64,000 bases of DNA from Betaproteobacteria bacterium (GTDB taxonomy: Bacteria; Pseudomonadota; Gammaproteobacteria; Burkholderiales; Usitatibacteraceae), in the NCBI GenBank assembly GCA_016711875.1, contig JADJSD010000001.1, forward strand, positions 1,302,001-1,366,000, given 5' to 3'. Below, piece by piece: positions 8,796-18,151 of this stretch (its first letter is position 1; each line of letters starts with the position of its first letter). The notes beneath the pieces were generated by a model. The model saw only the letters and a list, made by a program, of their open reading frames with translations, was not told the DNA's origin and searched no databases. Both the position numbers and the translations under genes were made by a program.

Positions 8796-9779
8796 ATGGA
8801 CAAGCTACGCGCCCTGCAGTACTTCGTCGCCGCCGCCGAGGCGGGCAGCTTCTCCGGCGCGGCGCGCCATCTGGAGGTGAGCGTGCCCGCCGTGGGCAAG
8901 ATGATCAACGCCCTCGAACGGGCGATGGGCACGACGCTCGTCGAGCGCAATTCGCGCGGCCTCGTCGTCACTGCGGATGGCCGCGCGTACCTCGACGCGT
9001 GCCGCCCGCTCCTGGAGCAGCTGGAGGCCGCCGATGCCGTGATCTCGCGCGCCGGCGCCCGCCCCAAGGGAACGCTCGTGGTGGGCGCGCCGGGCTTCGT
9101 CATCCAGCACTGGCTCGTGCCCGCGATGCCGGCCTTCTTCGCGAGCTATCCGGACATCCAGGTCGATTTCCGCGTGCTCACGCGGCTGGCGGATGCGGAG
9201 CCGCGCGGGGCGGACGTGACCCTCGTGCTGGGCTGGCCCCTGGCCACGGGCCTGGTGCACCGCGTGCTGGCGCGCACGCGCGTCTTCGCGAGTGCGTCGC
9301 CGGAATACTGGGCGATGCACGGCTTTCCGAAGCACCCGCGCGACCTTCAGCGCCACAACTGCCTGTGCATGCGCAACCCCGAGGGCACGGTGCTGGACCT
9401 GTGGGAGTTCGCGAAGGCCGGGCGGCAGGAGTCGGTCGCCGTGAAGGGAAACCTCGTGAGCGACGACCGCAACGTCATCGTCGATGCGGCGCTCGCGGGC
9501 ATGGGCGTGGCGCGGCTCATGTCCCTCACGCTGAAGGAGCACACGCGCGACGGGCGCCTCGTCTCGGCGCTCCTCGACTGGGAGATGGCGCACGCGCCGC
9601 CCATCAACCTGTTCTACCGCCCTGGGTTCCGGCGCAATCCGCGCGTGCGGCCCTTCGTCGATTTCCTGGGCGAACATTTCGGCTCGCTGGCGGGCGAGAA
9701 GGTGACCGGCGCCGCCGCCCCCGCCGAGCCGCCGTGGTATCGCGTCGGCACGGGGCGGGCCTCGGCCGCCAAGCGCTAG
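8796..9779 (+). CDS. LysR family transcriptional regulator
   Basis: A 327-residue protein with the LysR helix-turn-helix at residues 1-60 (L-Q-Y-F-V-A-A-A-E-A-G-S-F-S-G-A-A and later V-G-K-M-I-N-A-L-E) and a periplasmic-binding-like effector domain. Start is the ATG at 8796, preceded by GAGGGAGG; longer upstream reading is shadow of the divergent gene. It most likely controls the divergent Bug receptor and O-methyltransferase genes. The gene ends about 30 bp before repeat copy B. The last 20 residues, rich in Ala and Pro, look non-conserved. Confidence 0.9.
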   Translation: MDKLRALQYFVAAAEAGSFSGAARHLEVSVPAVGKMINALERAMGTTLVERNSRGLVVTADGRAYLDACRPLLEQLEAADAVISRAGARPKGTLVVGAPGFVIQHWLVPAMPAFFASYPDIQVDFRVLTRLADAEPRGADVTLVLGWPLATGLVHRVLARTRVFASASPEYWAMHGFPKHPRDLQRHNCLCMRNPEGTVLDLWEFAKAGRQESVAVKGNLVSDDRNVIVDAALAGMGVARLMSLTLKEHTRDGRLVSALLDWEMAHAPPINLFYRPGFRRNPRVRPFVDFLGEHFGSLAGEKVTGAAAPAEPPWYRVGTGRASAAKR

Positions 9780-9810
9780 CGGCCCGGCGCCAGCGGCCCA
9801 GCGCCAGCGG

Positions 9811-10400
9811 CGCGCACGTCGTGGTCCTGCCGCAGCGGGACTGTCGGACGATCCCCATTGCAAAGCGATCGACGGCTTGGCAATGGACCCGGAGTGGGGG
9901 ATGCGTCTTTCCGGATTCCCGCCGAGTGAACTTGCGACGAGGGATGATCGCTTCGAGCGGCGTCGACTTAGGCGGGCAGGTGCCTGTCGCGCCACCGTGA
10001 GTCGGCGTCAATCCGGAAAGTACGCACCACCCCACCCCCGGTCCGTCTGCAGCTTCGGAAGCATCGACGCTCGGTGCCGCTGGTCACCCTGTCAACGCGC
10101 CTGCTGCGAAGCGCCGGACCTGCTCGCAGAAGGCGCGGACACGGCCCCAAGCCACGCGACGAAGCGGTACCGTTTCCGAAGCTCCGGCGGACCGGGGTAA
10201 GGGACGCGTTCTTTTCGATCCCGGGCCGACTCACGGTGATGCAACGGCCACCGCCGCTACCTATGTCGACACCGCCCGAAGCGATCATCCCTCGTCGCAA
10301 GTTCACTCGGCCCGGGTCGAAAAAACGCGTCCCTTACCCCGGGTCCATTTGCAGAAGGGAAGCATCCGACATTCCCGCTGCCGCAGTACCAAGATGCGGC
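9811..10400. repeat. ~590-bp palindromic repeat element, copy B (inverted)
   Basis: This fills the gap between 9780 and 10442, where no gene is supported. Read on the minus strand it follows copy A (6041-6632) along its whole length, with the central ~150 bases nearly identical and the arms more diverged. Outer inverted ends are at 9825-9849 and 10364-10388, and the same two-hairpin layout is present. Together the copies bracket the LysR-Bug-methyltransferase block as a long inverted repeat pair. There is no transposase or target-site duplication that I can see. Confidence 0.85.
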
Positions 10401-10442
10401 CGCCCCCGCTTCGGGGCTCGGCGCGATGTCGCGCTTCGAGGC

Positions 10443-11354
<912 letters not shown>

Positions 11355-11401
11355 GGTCGGTCTTCGCGGGGAAAGGGCGAATCTACCTCAAGACGGGGGC
11401 A

Positions 11402-12349
11402 TCAATCGTGCTTGCCGAGCGCGTGGGTGCTGACCGCCTGCAGGACCCGACGCCTGTCCTTGCCCGTGACGACGGTGCGCACCACGGCCGTCTGCTTGCC
11501 GTGGTGGACGATCCTCGCGACGGCGTGCAGCTTGCGGCCCTCGCCGGGGCTCGTGAACCACGACGAGATGCCCGACAGCCGCCAGCTGGCCGGCAACGCG
11601 GCCATGGCCGTCGTCGCGGCGAGGCCCGTGAGGAGGCCGCCTTGCACGTGGCCTGCGCGGTTGCCGACATGCTCGCCCGTTTCCATCGTGCAGGCCGCGC
11701 CGCCCTTCGTGGGGTGCGGGTCCTGGCCGAGCAGGCGCCGGATGAAGCTGTGGTGCTTCGTGGCGTGGGCCAGGGCTTCGTCGGCACGCGCGAGAATGAC
11801 GCGCTCGCGGTCCGTGAGTTCCTCGATGCGAAGGGGCGCGGACCGGCTGCCGTCCGGGTAGTGCAGCGGCAGGGGCGGCTTGCCCGGCGGGGCCGGAATG
11901 GGCATGAAGGCCCCGCTGCCGAAGAGAACCTTCTTCCCGCCGGCCGTCACCGCGGTGCGCGCGAGCCCTTGCGGCGCCGTTGTGCCTTGCTGCATGCCCT
12001 CGAACCAGCCCTGGGATTCGAGCGGGCCCCGGGCCGCCACGCCGGTGAACTGCAAGTGCATGCTGACGGTGGCGAGGCGCGCGTCCGAGCCGATGTGGCC
12101 GCGGATCCCGCCGGCCAGGGCCGAGTCCGCGAGGAGGGCGAGAGCACCCACGTTCACGAGACCGTCGGCCTCCTCGCAGTGCGGCCCCGCGGGCATGGAG
12201 AGCACGCTCGCCTCCCGATCGATGCGCTCGAAGACCACCTCGAGCAGGTTGCCGGCGAAGTGAAATCCCGGCGTGCGGTTGCGGGCCAGGGCAACGAGGA
12301 CGCGTTCGCGCAGTTCGCGCGTGAGGGCTTCGGAAGGGGATTTCGGCAT
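11402..12349 (-). CDS. Double-hotdog thioesterase-like protein
   Basis: A 315-residue protein with two hotdog-type halves. The N-terminal half (about 40-160) contains V-N-V-G-A-L-A-L-L-A-D-S-A-L-A-G, and the C-terminal half (about 210-310) contains H-V-Q-G-G-L-L-T-G-L-A-A-T-T-A. The pattern of an HxxG helix followed by a small-residue-rich helix is seen in acyl-CoA thioesterases of the PaaI/4HBT superfamily. The linker (about 160-205) is Pro- and charge-rich. Substrate unknown. It is divergent from the Bug gene that starts at 12463. Confidence 0.75.
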   Translation of the reverse strand: MPKSPSEALTRELRERVLVALARNRTPGFHFAGNLLEVVFERIDREASVLSMPAGPHCEEADGLVNVGALALLADSALAGGIRGHIGSDARLATVSMHLQFTGVAARGPLESQGWFEGMQQGTTAPQGLARTAVTAGGKKVLFGSGAFMPIPAPPGKPPLPLHYPDGSRSAPLRIEELTDRERVILARADEALAHATKHHSFIRRLLGQDPHPTKGGAACTMETGEHVGNRAGHVQGGLLTGLAATTAMAALPASWRLSGISSWFTSPGEGRKLHAVARIVHHGKQTAVVRTVVTGKDRRRVLQAVSTHALGKHD

Positions 12350-12462
12350 GACGCCATGATAGGGGCACCCGCGGGTCTTGCATCGGCGCGGCGAATCGTT
12401 ACCCTAGCGGGAGACCAAGACGCCCCGAGCGCCCCAAAACCGCTGCACCCCGAGGAGATTCC

Positions 12463-13428
12463 ATGTCCCGCATCGCCCGCATCGCCGCGATGGCCCTCCT
12501 GGCCATTGCCGCCGGCACCCTGCCCGCCGTCGCCCAGGAGTACCCCGCCAAGCCCGTGAAGCTCATCGTCTCCTACCCGCCGGGCGGGACGACGGACGTG
12601 CTCGCGCGCCTCATCGCCCAGTGGCTCACCGACAAGATGGGCGCCCAGTTCGTCGTCGAGAACAAGCCGGGCGGCGGCAACAACATCGGCACCGATTTCG
12701 CGCTCAAGCAGCCGCCCGACGGTTACACCATGTTCCTCGTGAATCCGGCCAACGGCATCAACCACACGCTCTACAAGAACCTGCCCTTCAGCATCCTCAC
12801 CGACCTCGCGCCCGTCGCGGGCCTGGTGCGCTCCCCCAACGTGATGGAGGTGACGAACAACTTCCCGGCCAAGAACGTCGCCGAGTTCCTCGCCTACTGC
12901 AAGGCGAACCCGGGCAAGATCAACATGGCCTCCTCGGGCGCGGGCACCTCGGTGCACATGTCCGGCGAGCTCTTCATGTACATGACGGGCTGCAAGATGC
13001 TGCACGTGCCGTACAAGGGCGCGGGCCCGGCGCTCACGGACCTCATGGGCGGCCAGGTGCACGTGCTCTTCGACAACCTGCCCTCGTCCATCGGCCACAT
13101 CAAGGGCGGCCGCATCCGCGCGCTCGCCGTGACGACGACCACCAAGACGCCCGCGCTCGACGTGCCGACCGTCGGGGAAACCGTCCCCGGCTACGAGGCC
13201 TCGGCGTGGTTCGGCCTGGGAATGCCCAAGGGCACGCCCAAGGCCATCGTCGACAAGGTGAACGCCGAGGTGAACCGCGCGCTCGCCGACCCGAAGTTCC
13301 GCGAGAAGCTGGCGGACCTGGGTGGCAGCCCCATCGCCGGCTCGCCGGAGGATTTCGGCAAGGTGATCCAGTCCGAAGTGGAGAAGTGGTCGAAGGTCGT
13401 GACGGCCTCCGGCGCGAAGGCGGACTAA
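12463..13428 (+). CDS. Bug/TctC-family periplasmic substrate-binding protein
   Basis: A 321-residue receptor with signal peptide (residues 1-24, ending A-V-A-Q). The signature Y-P-A-K-P-V-K-L-I-V-S-Y-P-P-G-G-T-T-D and the M-L-H-V-P-Y-K-G-A-G loop place it in the Bug family of periplasmic binders. A strong terminator follows at 13459-13490, so it can be a monocistronic unit ahead of the quinone oxidoreductase gene. No TctAB membrane subunits are nearby, so the ligand and any transport role are unknown. Confidence 0.9.
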   Translation: MSRIARIAAMALLAIAAGTLPAVAQEYPAKPVKLIVSYPPGGTTDVLARLIAQWLTDKMGAQFVVENKPGGGNNIGTDFALKQPPDGYTMFLVNPANGINHTLYKNLPFSILTDLAPVAGLVRSPNVMEVTNNFPAKNVAEFLAYCKANPGKINMASSGAGTSVHMSGELFMYMTGCKMLHVPYKGAGPALTDLMGGQVHVLFDNLPSSIGHIKGGRIRALAVTTTTKTPALDVPTVGETVPGYEASAWFGLGMPKGTPKAIVDKVNAEVNRALADPKFREKLADLGGSPIAGSPEDFGKVIQSEVEKWSKVVTASGAKAD

Positions 13429-13458
13429 GACCCGCCGGCAAGAACCCGCCGCATCGAG

Positions 13459-13490
13459 ACGGCCGCGCCCTTCGCGCGGCCGTTTTCTTT
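13459..13490 (+). terminator. Rho-independent terminator after Bug gene
   Basis: A perfect 9-bp stem (ACGGCCGCG with CGCGGCCGT) around a 7-base loop is followed by TTTCTTT. It lies 31 bp after the stop of the Bug gene and just before the ribosome binding site of the next gene, so the downstream pair either has its own promoter or depends on readthrough. Confidence 0.85.
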
Positions 13491-13513
13491 CCCCGCGCAC
13501 CGGAGAGCCTCCC

Positions 13514-14497
13514 ATGAAGTCCTACACCCTCAGAGCCGCCGCCGACAGCGGCACCCTCGAACTCGTCGATGCGCCGGTGCCCGAGCCCGGCCCGCAGCAG
13601 CTCCTTGTGAAGATGCGCGCGGCGGCGCTCAACCGCGGCGAGTTCATCATCGGCCACGGCCTCACGAAGGCGGGCACCGTGAAGCCCATCGGCATGGAAG
13701 GCGCGGGCGAGGTCGTGAAGGCGGGCGACGGCGTCACGGGATTCGCGCCCGGCCAGCGCGTGATGGGCCGCTGCGCGGCGGCCTTCTCGGAGTACGCCGT
13801 CATGGACGTGCGCGAAGCCGTCGCCATGCCGGCCATTCTCTCCTTCGAGCAGGCGGCCGCGGTGCCGCTCACGTTCCTGGTGGCGCAGGACATCCTTTTC
13901 TCGCAGGGGCGGCTCGCGGCCGGCGAGTGGCTGCTGGTGCTGGGCGTTACCTCGGGCGTGGGCGTCTCGGCCCTGCAGGCGGCCAAGGAACGCGGCGCCA
14001 GGGTGATCGGCACCTCGGGCTCGCAGGAGAAGCTCGACAGGCTGAAGGCCCACGGACTCGATGTCCCCCTTTGCACGCGCGGCGCGGATTTCCACGCCGC
14101 GGTGCTCGAGGCGACGGGCGGCAAGGGCGTGAATCTCGTCGTCAACACGGTGGGGGGCACCGTGTTCGCGGAGGCGATCAGGTCGATGGCCTTCGAGGGC
14201 CGCTACGGGCAGGTGGGCTACGTCGACGGCGTGCTGAAGGCGGAGATCGACCTCCAGGCGCTGCACGCGAAGCGCCTCACGCTCTTCGGTGTCTCCAACA
14301 AGCTGCGCACCGCGGATCAGCGCGCCTCGGGCGTGCCGGGCTTCGTCGCGAACATCCTGCCGGGCATCGCGGCCGGCCGCATCCAGCCGATGGTCGATCG
14401 CGTGTTCCCATTCGCCGAGCTGGCCGCGGCCCGGGAACACATGGAGGCCAACCGCCACGTGGGCAAGATCGTGATCGCGATGTCGGAGGCGGCGTGA
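13514..14497 (+). CDS. Zinc-free quinone oxidoreductase-like (MDR family)
   Basis: A 327-residue medium-chain dehydrogenase/reductase. It has the GroES-like N-terminal domain and a Rossmann domain with V-T-S-G-V-G-V-S-A-L-Q as nucleotide loop, as in NADPH:quinone oxidoreductases. The zinc-binding Cys and His set of alcohol dehydrogenases is not evident. Likely NADPH-dependent reduction of quinones or enones in the cytoplasm. Its stop overlaps the GTG start of the following Bug gene, pointing to co-translation and a shared catabolic role. Confidence 0.85.
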   Translation: MKSYTLRAAADSGTLELVDAPVPEPGPQQLLVKMRAAALNRGEFIIGHGLTKAGTVKPIGMEGAGEVVKAGDGVTGFAPGQRVMGRCAAAFSEYAVMDVREAVAMPAILSFEQAAAVPLTFLVAQDILFSQGRLAAGEWLLVLGVTSGVGVSALQAAKERGARVIGTSGSQEKLDRLKAHGLDVPLCTRGADFHAAVLEATGGKGVNLVVNTVGGTVFAEAIRSMAFEGRYGQVGYVDGVLKAEIDLQALHAKRLTLFGVSNKLRTADQRASGVPGFVANILPGIAAGRIQPMVDRVFPFAELAAAREHMEANRHVGKIVIAMSEAA

Positions 14498-15465
14498 ACC
14501 GCATCGGCCGGCTCGCCTTCGCACTCGTCGCGTTCTCGTGCGCCGGTGCGGCGCTCGCGCAGCAGCCCTATCCCAGCCGCCCCGTGCGCCTGGTGGTGGG
14601 CTTCGCGCCCGGCGGCGCGGCGGACATCGTCGCCCGCGCCCTGTCCGAAGGGCTTTCCCGCGCGCTCGGCCAGCCCGTCGTCATCGAGAACCGCGCCGGC
14701 GCGGGTTCGTCGATCGCGGCCGAGAACGTCGCCAAGAGCCCGCCGGACGGCTACAGCATCCTGATCGCGAGCCCGTCGAGCATCTCGGTGAACCCTGCGC
14801 TCAATCCGAAGCTGGGCTACAAGGCGAGCGATCTCGCCCCCATCACGAAGGTCTCGAGCTCGCCGCTCGTGATCGTGGTGAACCCCGCCACGGACATCAA
14901 CACGGTGGGCGAGCTCGTCGCGGTGGCGGGGAAGCGGCCAGGCTTCCTCAACTACGCCACCTCCGGCATCGGGTCCGCGCCGCACTTCGGCGCGGCGCTC
15001 TTCAGCCAGCTCACGGGCGTGAAGATGGTGCACGTGCCGTTCAAGGGCGGCGCGCCGGCGGTCGTGTCCGTGGTGGGCGGCGACACGCAGCTTTCCTTCG
15101 CGACGCCGCCGTCGGTGATGCCGATGGTGAAGGCCGGGCGCCTGCGCGCCCTGGCGGTCACCACGCCGGAACGCTCGCCCCTCATGCCCGACATCCCGGG
15201 GATGCGCGAGGCGGGCGTTCCCTCGATGTCGCTTTCGTTCTGGTACGGGCTCTTCGTGCCCGCCGGCACGCCGCCGGACATCGTGAAGAAGATCTACGAC
15301 GCCACCGCCGCGGCCGCCTACCGGCCCGAGTACAAGGCGACGCTCGCGCGGGAAGGCACGGAGATGGCGATCTCCCATTCGCCCGAGGAGTTCGCGGCCT
15401 TCCTCGTGCAGGACGCGAAATTCTGGGTGAAGCTCGCCAGGGATTCGGGCGCGACGGCCGATTAG
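14494..15465 (+). CDS. Bug/TctC-family periplasmic substrate-binding protein
   Basis: A 323-residue receptor starting at the GTG at 14494, which overlaps the stop of the oxidoreductase gene (GTGA). A signal peptide covers residues 1-23 (A-A-L-A-Q), followed by Y-P-S-R-P-V-R-L-V-V-G-F-A-P-G-G-A-A-D and later H-V-P-F-K-G-G. The frame is open far upstream, but that is shadow of the oxidoreductase gene. Coupling to an oxidoreductase suggests uptake or sensing of that enzyme's substrate; this is inference. Confidence 0.88.
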   Translation: MNRIGRLAFALVAFSCAGAALAQQPYPSRPVRLVVGFAPGGAADIVARALSEGLSRALGQPVVIENRAGAGSSIAAENVAKSPPDGYSILIASPSSISVNPALNPKLGYKASDLAPITKVSSSPLVIVVNPATDINTVGELVAVAGKRPGFLNYATSGIGSAPHFGAALFSQLTGVKMVHVPFKGGAPAVVSVVGGDTQLSFATPPSVMPMVKAGRLRALAVTTPERSPLMPDIPGMREAGVPSMSLSFWYGLFVPAGTPPDIVKKIYDATAAAAYRPEYKATLAREGTEMAISHSPEEFAAFLVQDAKFWVKLARDSGATAD

Positions 15466-15469
15466 GCGC

Positions 15470-16444
15470 TCAGCACCCCGCGGTGCATTTCGCCGCGGCG
15501 TCGAACTCCATCGTCTTTCCGGAGAGCGGAATGTGCACGGGCGCCTTCACCGCCTTCATGAAGGCCTCCGTCTTGCTGCCGGCTCGCACCTTGCCGTTCA
15601 CGGTGCCGACCTCGTTGGCATGCGAGGCGATGACGGCCGCGGGTTTGACCAGCTCGTTCATCACGTAGGCCGCTTCGGCCGGCCCGGTGGTGAAGCCGTC
15701 GCCGATGTTCATGACGGCGAGCTTCGCGCCGTAGTGGCCGCGCACGACGAGGTCCTGGTCCGCCGTGATGCCGGTGTCGCCCGAGAGGTACGTCACCAGC
15801 CCGTTGCTGAACTTGAGGACGTAGCCGGTGGCGAGGCCCACGTCCCCGGCGATGCCCGCCTCCTTCATGGCCTTGCCCAGGTCGCCGCCGATGTAGTCGG
15901 GGTCGACGCCGTTGCTGTGCAGGGCCGCCACCGTCGCGATGCGCACGCCGCCCACGAGCACGCTGCCGCCGAAGCGGGCGAGCATCGAGTTGCGCGGGTC
16001 GCCCCCGCCCGCCTTCAGTTTCGCGGCGAAGAAGGGCGGCATCTCGCTGCCGGTGACGATCTTCGCTTTCCTGGCGAGCGCGATGTTCACCGCGCTGGTG
16101 AGGGGCAGGGCCGATACGGTGATGTCCGGCTTCTCGCAGCTGCCCGCGTTGGGCGCCTTGATGTGCGCGTTGCCCACGTGGTCGCCGTGCATGTGGCTCA
16201 CGAGGACGATGTCGATCCTGCCGAGCCGCGGGTCGTCCGCGCCGGCGACCGTGCGGCCCGGGTCGTAAAGGATGCGGGTGCCGTTCGGGTCCTCGAAGAC
16301 GAGGGCCCGGTCCTGCGGGCAGAACTCGCCCTCGAAGCCGCCCAGGGGCGTCACCTTCACCGTCTGGGCCTGCGAGGCCAGGGCCGTCATCGCGCCGAAT
16401 GCGGCGAGGCAGGCGATGCGCAGGGTGCGATTGGTCGTTCCCAT
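15470..16444 (-). CDS. Secreted metallo-beta-lactamase-fold hydrolase
   Basis: A 324-residue protein with a signal peptide (residues 1-26, ending S-Q-A-Q) and the MBL metal motif H-M-H-G-D-H, later Y-L-S-G-D-T-G and a C-terminal S-H-A-N, giving the full set of metal ligands of the superfamily. It is related to periplasmic UlaG/YtnP-like lactone or ester hydrolases; the substrate is not evident. Start ATG at 16444 with GGAGGAA upstream. It is convergent with the Bug gene, with stops 4 bp apart. Confidence 0.85.
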   Translation of the reverse strand: MGTTNRTLRIACLAAFGAMTALASQAQTVKVTPLGGFEGEFCPQDRALVFEDPNGTRILYDPGRTVAGADDPRLGRIDIVLVSHMHGDHVGNAHIKAPNAGSCEKPDITVSALPLTSAVNIALARKAKIVTGSEMPPFFAAKLKAGGGDPRNSMLARFGGSVLVGGVRIATVAALHSNGVDPDYIGGDLGKAMKEAGIAGDVGLATGYVLKFSNGLVTYLSGDTGITADQDLVVRGHYGAKLAVMNIGDGFTTGPAEAAYVMNELVKPAAVIASHANEVGTVNGKVRAGSKTEAFMKAVKAPVHIPLSGKTMEFDAAAKCTAGC

Positions 16445-16485
16445 GAATTCCTCCCGTGGGGTCCTGGTGGGGTTGCCGTGGCGGA

Positions 16486-17487
16486 TCACTTCGCGTCGTC
16501 CCAGGCCTGGAGCAAGGCCGTCTCGCGTGCGGGCGGCAGGCCGGCCTTCCATTCGTGCGTCGTGGCGCGCGCGCGGGCCCACGCGAGGACATCGCGCACT
16601 GTCGCCTCGAGCGGGCGAAACACGAGGCCCTGCGCGACGGCCTTGGACACGTTCGCCGCCATGAAGGCCTGCCATGCCGGATCGCCTTCCGGCAGCCACA
16701 GCGGCATTGCGGACCAGGGCGCGATCTCCTGCTGGCGCAGGAATTCGTCCGGCATCCAGACGGCCTGCGCGGGCACGTCACCGGCGGCATGCACGCACGC
16801 GTCGACCAGCTCGCCCATGGTGAGCGGCGCCTGCGGCCCGGTCACGTGGAACGTGCCGGAAGCGGAACGCGCGAGCATCGCGACCATCCAGTCGGCGATG
16901 TCCCGCCCGTCGATGAACTGGACACGGCGCTCCCGTCGCCCGGGCGCGGCGAATCGCCCACCCTGCGCGGCGCGCCAGGGCCACCACGTGAAGCGGTCGG
17001 TGGGATCGTGCGGGCCGACGATGAGGCCCGGCCTTGCGAGGAAAGCGCGCTCGCCGTACACCTCGGAAACGACCCGTTCGCAGCCCGCCTTCAGGGCGCC
17101 GTAGAGTTCCGGTGTTCGGTCGGTCGGCAACGGGTCGGGTGTCTCGAACAGCGCCGAATCCTCGTCGAAGTCTTCGCGTTCGAAGGATCGATAGGCGGAG
17201 ATCGAGGAGATGAAGGCGTAACAGCCCACGCGGTCGCGAAGCGCCACGGCCGACCGCCGGACGACCTGGGGCAGGTAGCCGCACGTGTCGATGGCGGCGT
17301 CCCAGGTCCTGCCGGCGGGGGACACCGTGAACGGGATCGATTCCCGGTCGAAGGCGATCGTCTCGACGCGCGGGTCGGTGCCGCTGCGGCCGCGGTTCAG
17401 GTGGGTGACGTCGTGGCCGGCCGCGAGGGCCGCGTCGGTGAGCGCGCGGCCGAGGAAGACGGTTCCGCCGAGGATGAGGAGGCGCAC
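16486..17487 (-). CDS. NAD-dependent epimerase/dehydratase (extended SDR-like)
   Basis: A 333-residue protein starting M-R-L-L-I-L-G-G-T-V-F-L-G-R, the Rossmann G-x-x-x-x-G loop of atypical extended SDRs. It then shows I-D-T-C-G-Y, F-I-S-S-I-S-A-Y and later V-Q-F-I-D-G-R-D-I-A-D-W, a pattern shared with chloroplast CSP41-like and reductase-type epimerases. The classical Y-x-x-x-K is not clear, so catalysis is uncertain. It lies 10 bp downstream of the ABM/SnoaL gene and belongs to the same minus-strand gene run. Confidence 0.8.
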   Translation of the reverse strand: MRLLILGGTVFLGRALTDAALAAGHDVTHLNRGRSGTDPRVETIAFDRESIPFTVSPAGRTWDAAIDTCGYLPQVVRRSAVALRDRVGCYAFISSISAYRSFEREDFDEDSALFETPDPLPTDRTPELYGALKAGCERVVSEVYGERAFLARPGLIVGPHDPTDRFTWWPWRAAQGGRFAAPGRRERRVQFIDGRDIADWMVAMLARSASGTFHVTGPQAPLTMGELVDACVHAAGDVPAQAVWMPDEFLRQQEIAPWSAMPLWLPEGDPAWQAFMAANVSKAVAQGLVFRPLEATVRDVLAWARARATTHEWKAGLPPARETALLQAWDDAK

Positions 17488-17497
17488 GTCGTCCGCC

Positions 17498-18151
17498 TCA
17501 GTCCGCGAACCCGTAGACGCGCCGGATGATTCCGTCCTCCACGTCGTAGGCCACCGTCATCTCGAAGGGCGCCTCGCGCACGCCGTGGATGCGCTCGTGG
17601 TCGAAGACGCGCGATCCCATCACGATGCGCCCGAGGATCTCGGCATGCAGGCCGGGCTTCGAGAAGCGCTCCTTCGCGTAGAACTCCCGAAGGGCCGCGA
17701 TACCCGAGATCGCCGGCTCGGGCGCGGGCGGGCGGTACACGGCGATGTCCGGCGCGAAGCACGCCGCGAAGGCCTCCAGGTCCCGCGCGTTGTAGGCCGC
17801 GAGTTGCCGCTCCGCCACGGCGAGGGCCGCGCGCGCGACGGGTTCGTCCGGCGCCGGGATGCCGCCGATCTTCTCGTAGTGCAGCACCGTGGGGAACGGA
17901 TCGTAGAAGTGATGCAGCAGGCGCTTCCAGTCCTGGTAGGGCGCGGACTGGCGGAATCCCACCTCGTGCGCCTCCACGCTGTCCCAGCGTACGAGCAGCA
18001 GGTAGTGGCCTTCGCGCTCGAGGCAGCGCTGCAGCTCGTGGGAACGGTAGCCGGGCATCGCGGCGATGATTCGCTCGGCCTCGCGGAAGACGGCTTCGAA
18101 GGCGGCGGATTGGCCGGGCTTCACCTGCAGGGGGGCGGATTCGAGGATCAC
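17498..18151 (-). CDS. ABM monooxygenase-like plus SnoaL-like fusion protein
   Basis: A 217-residue two-domain protein. The first ~105 residues form an antibiotic-biosynthesis-monooxygenase (ABM) ferredoxin-like fold with H-Y-L-L-L-V-R-W-D-S. Residues ~115-217 form a SnoaL/NTF2-like half (Y-N-A-R-D-L-E-A-F-A-A-C-F and V-Y-G-F). Start is the GTG at 18151, which overlaps the stop of the upstream peptidase (GTGA); the longer open frame upstream is shadow of that gene. Such fusions may act on small aromatic or polyketide-like compounds; no specific function can be given. Confidence 0.75.
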   Translation of the reverse strand: MILESAPLQVKPGQSAAFEAVFREAERIIAAMPGYRSHELQRCLEREGHYLLLVRWDSVEAHEVGFRQSAPYQDWKRLLHHFYDPFPTVLHYEKIGGIPAPDEPVARAALAVAERQLAAYNARDLEAFAACFAPDIAVYRPPAPEPAISGIAALREFYAKERFSKPGLHAEILGRIVMGSRVFDHERIHGVREAPFEMTVAYDVEDGIIRRVYGFAD

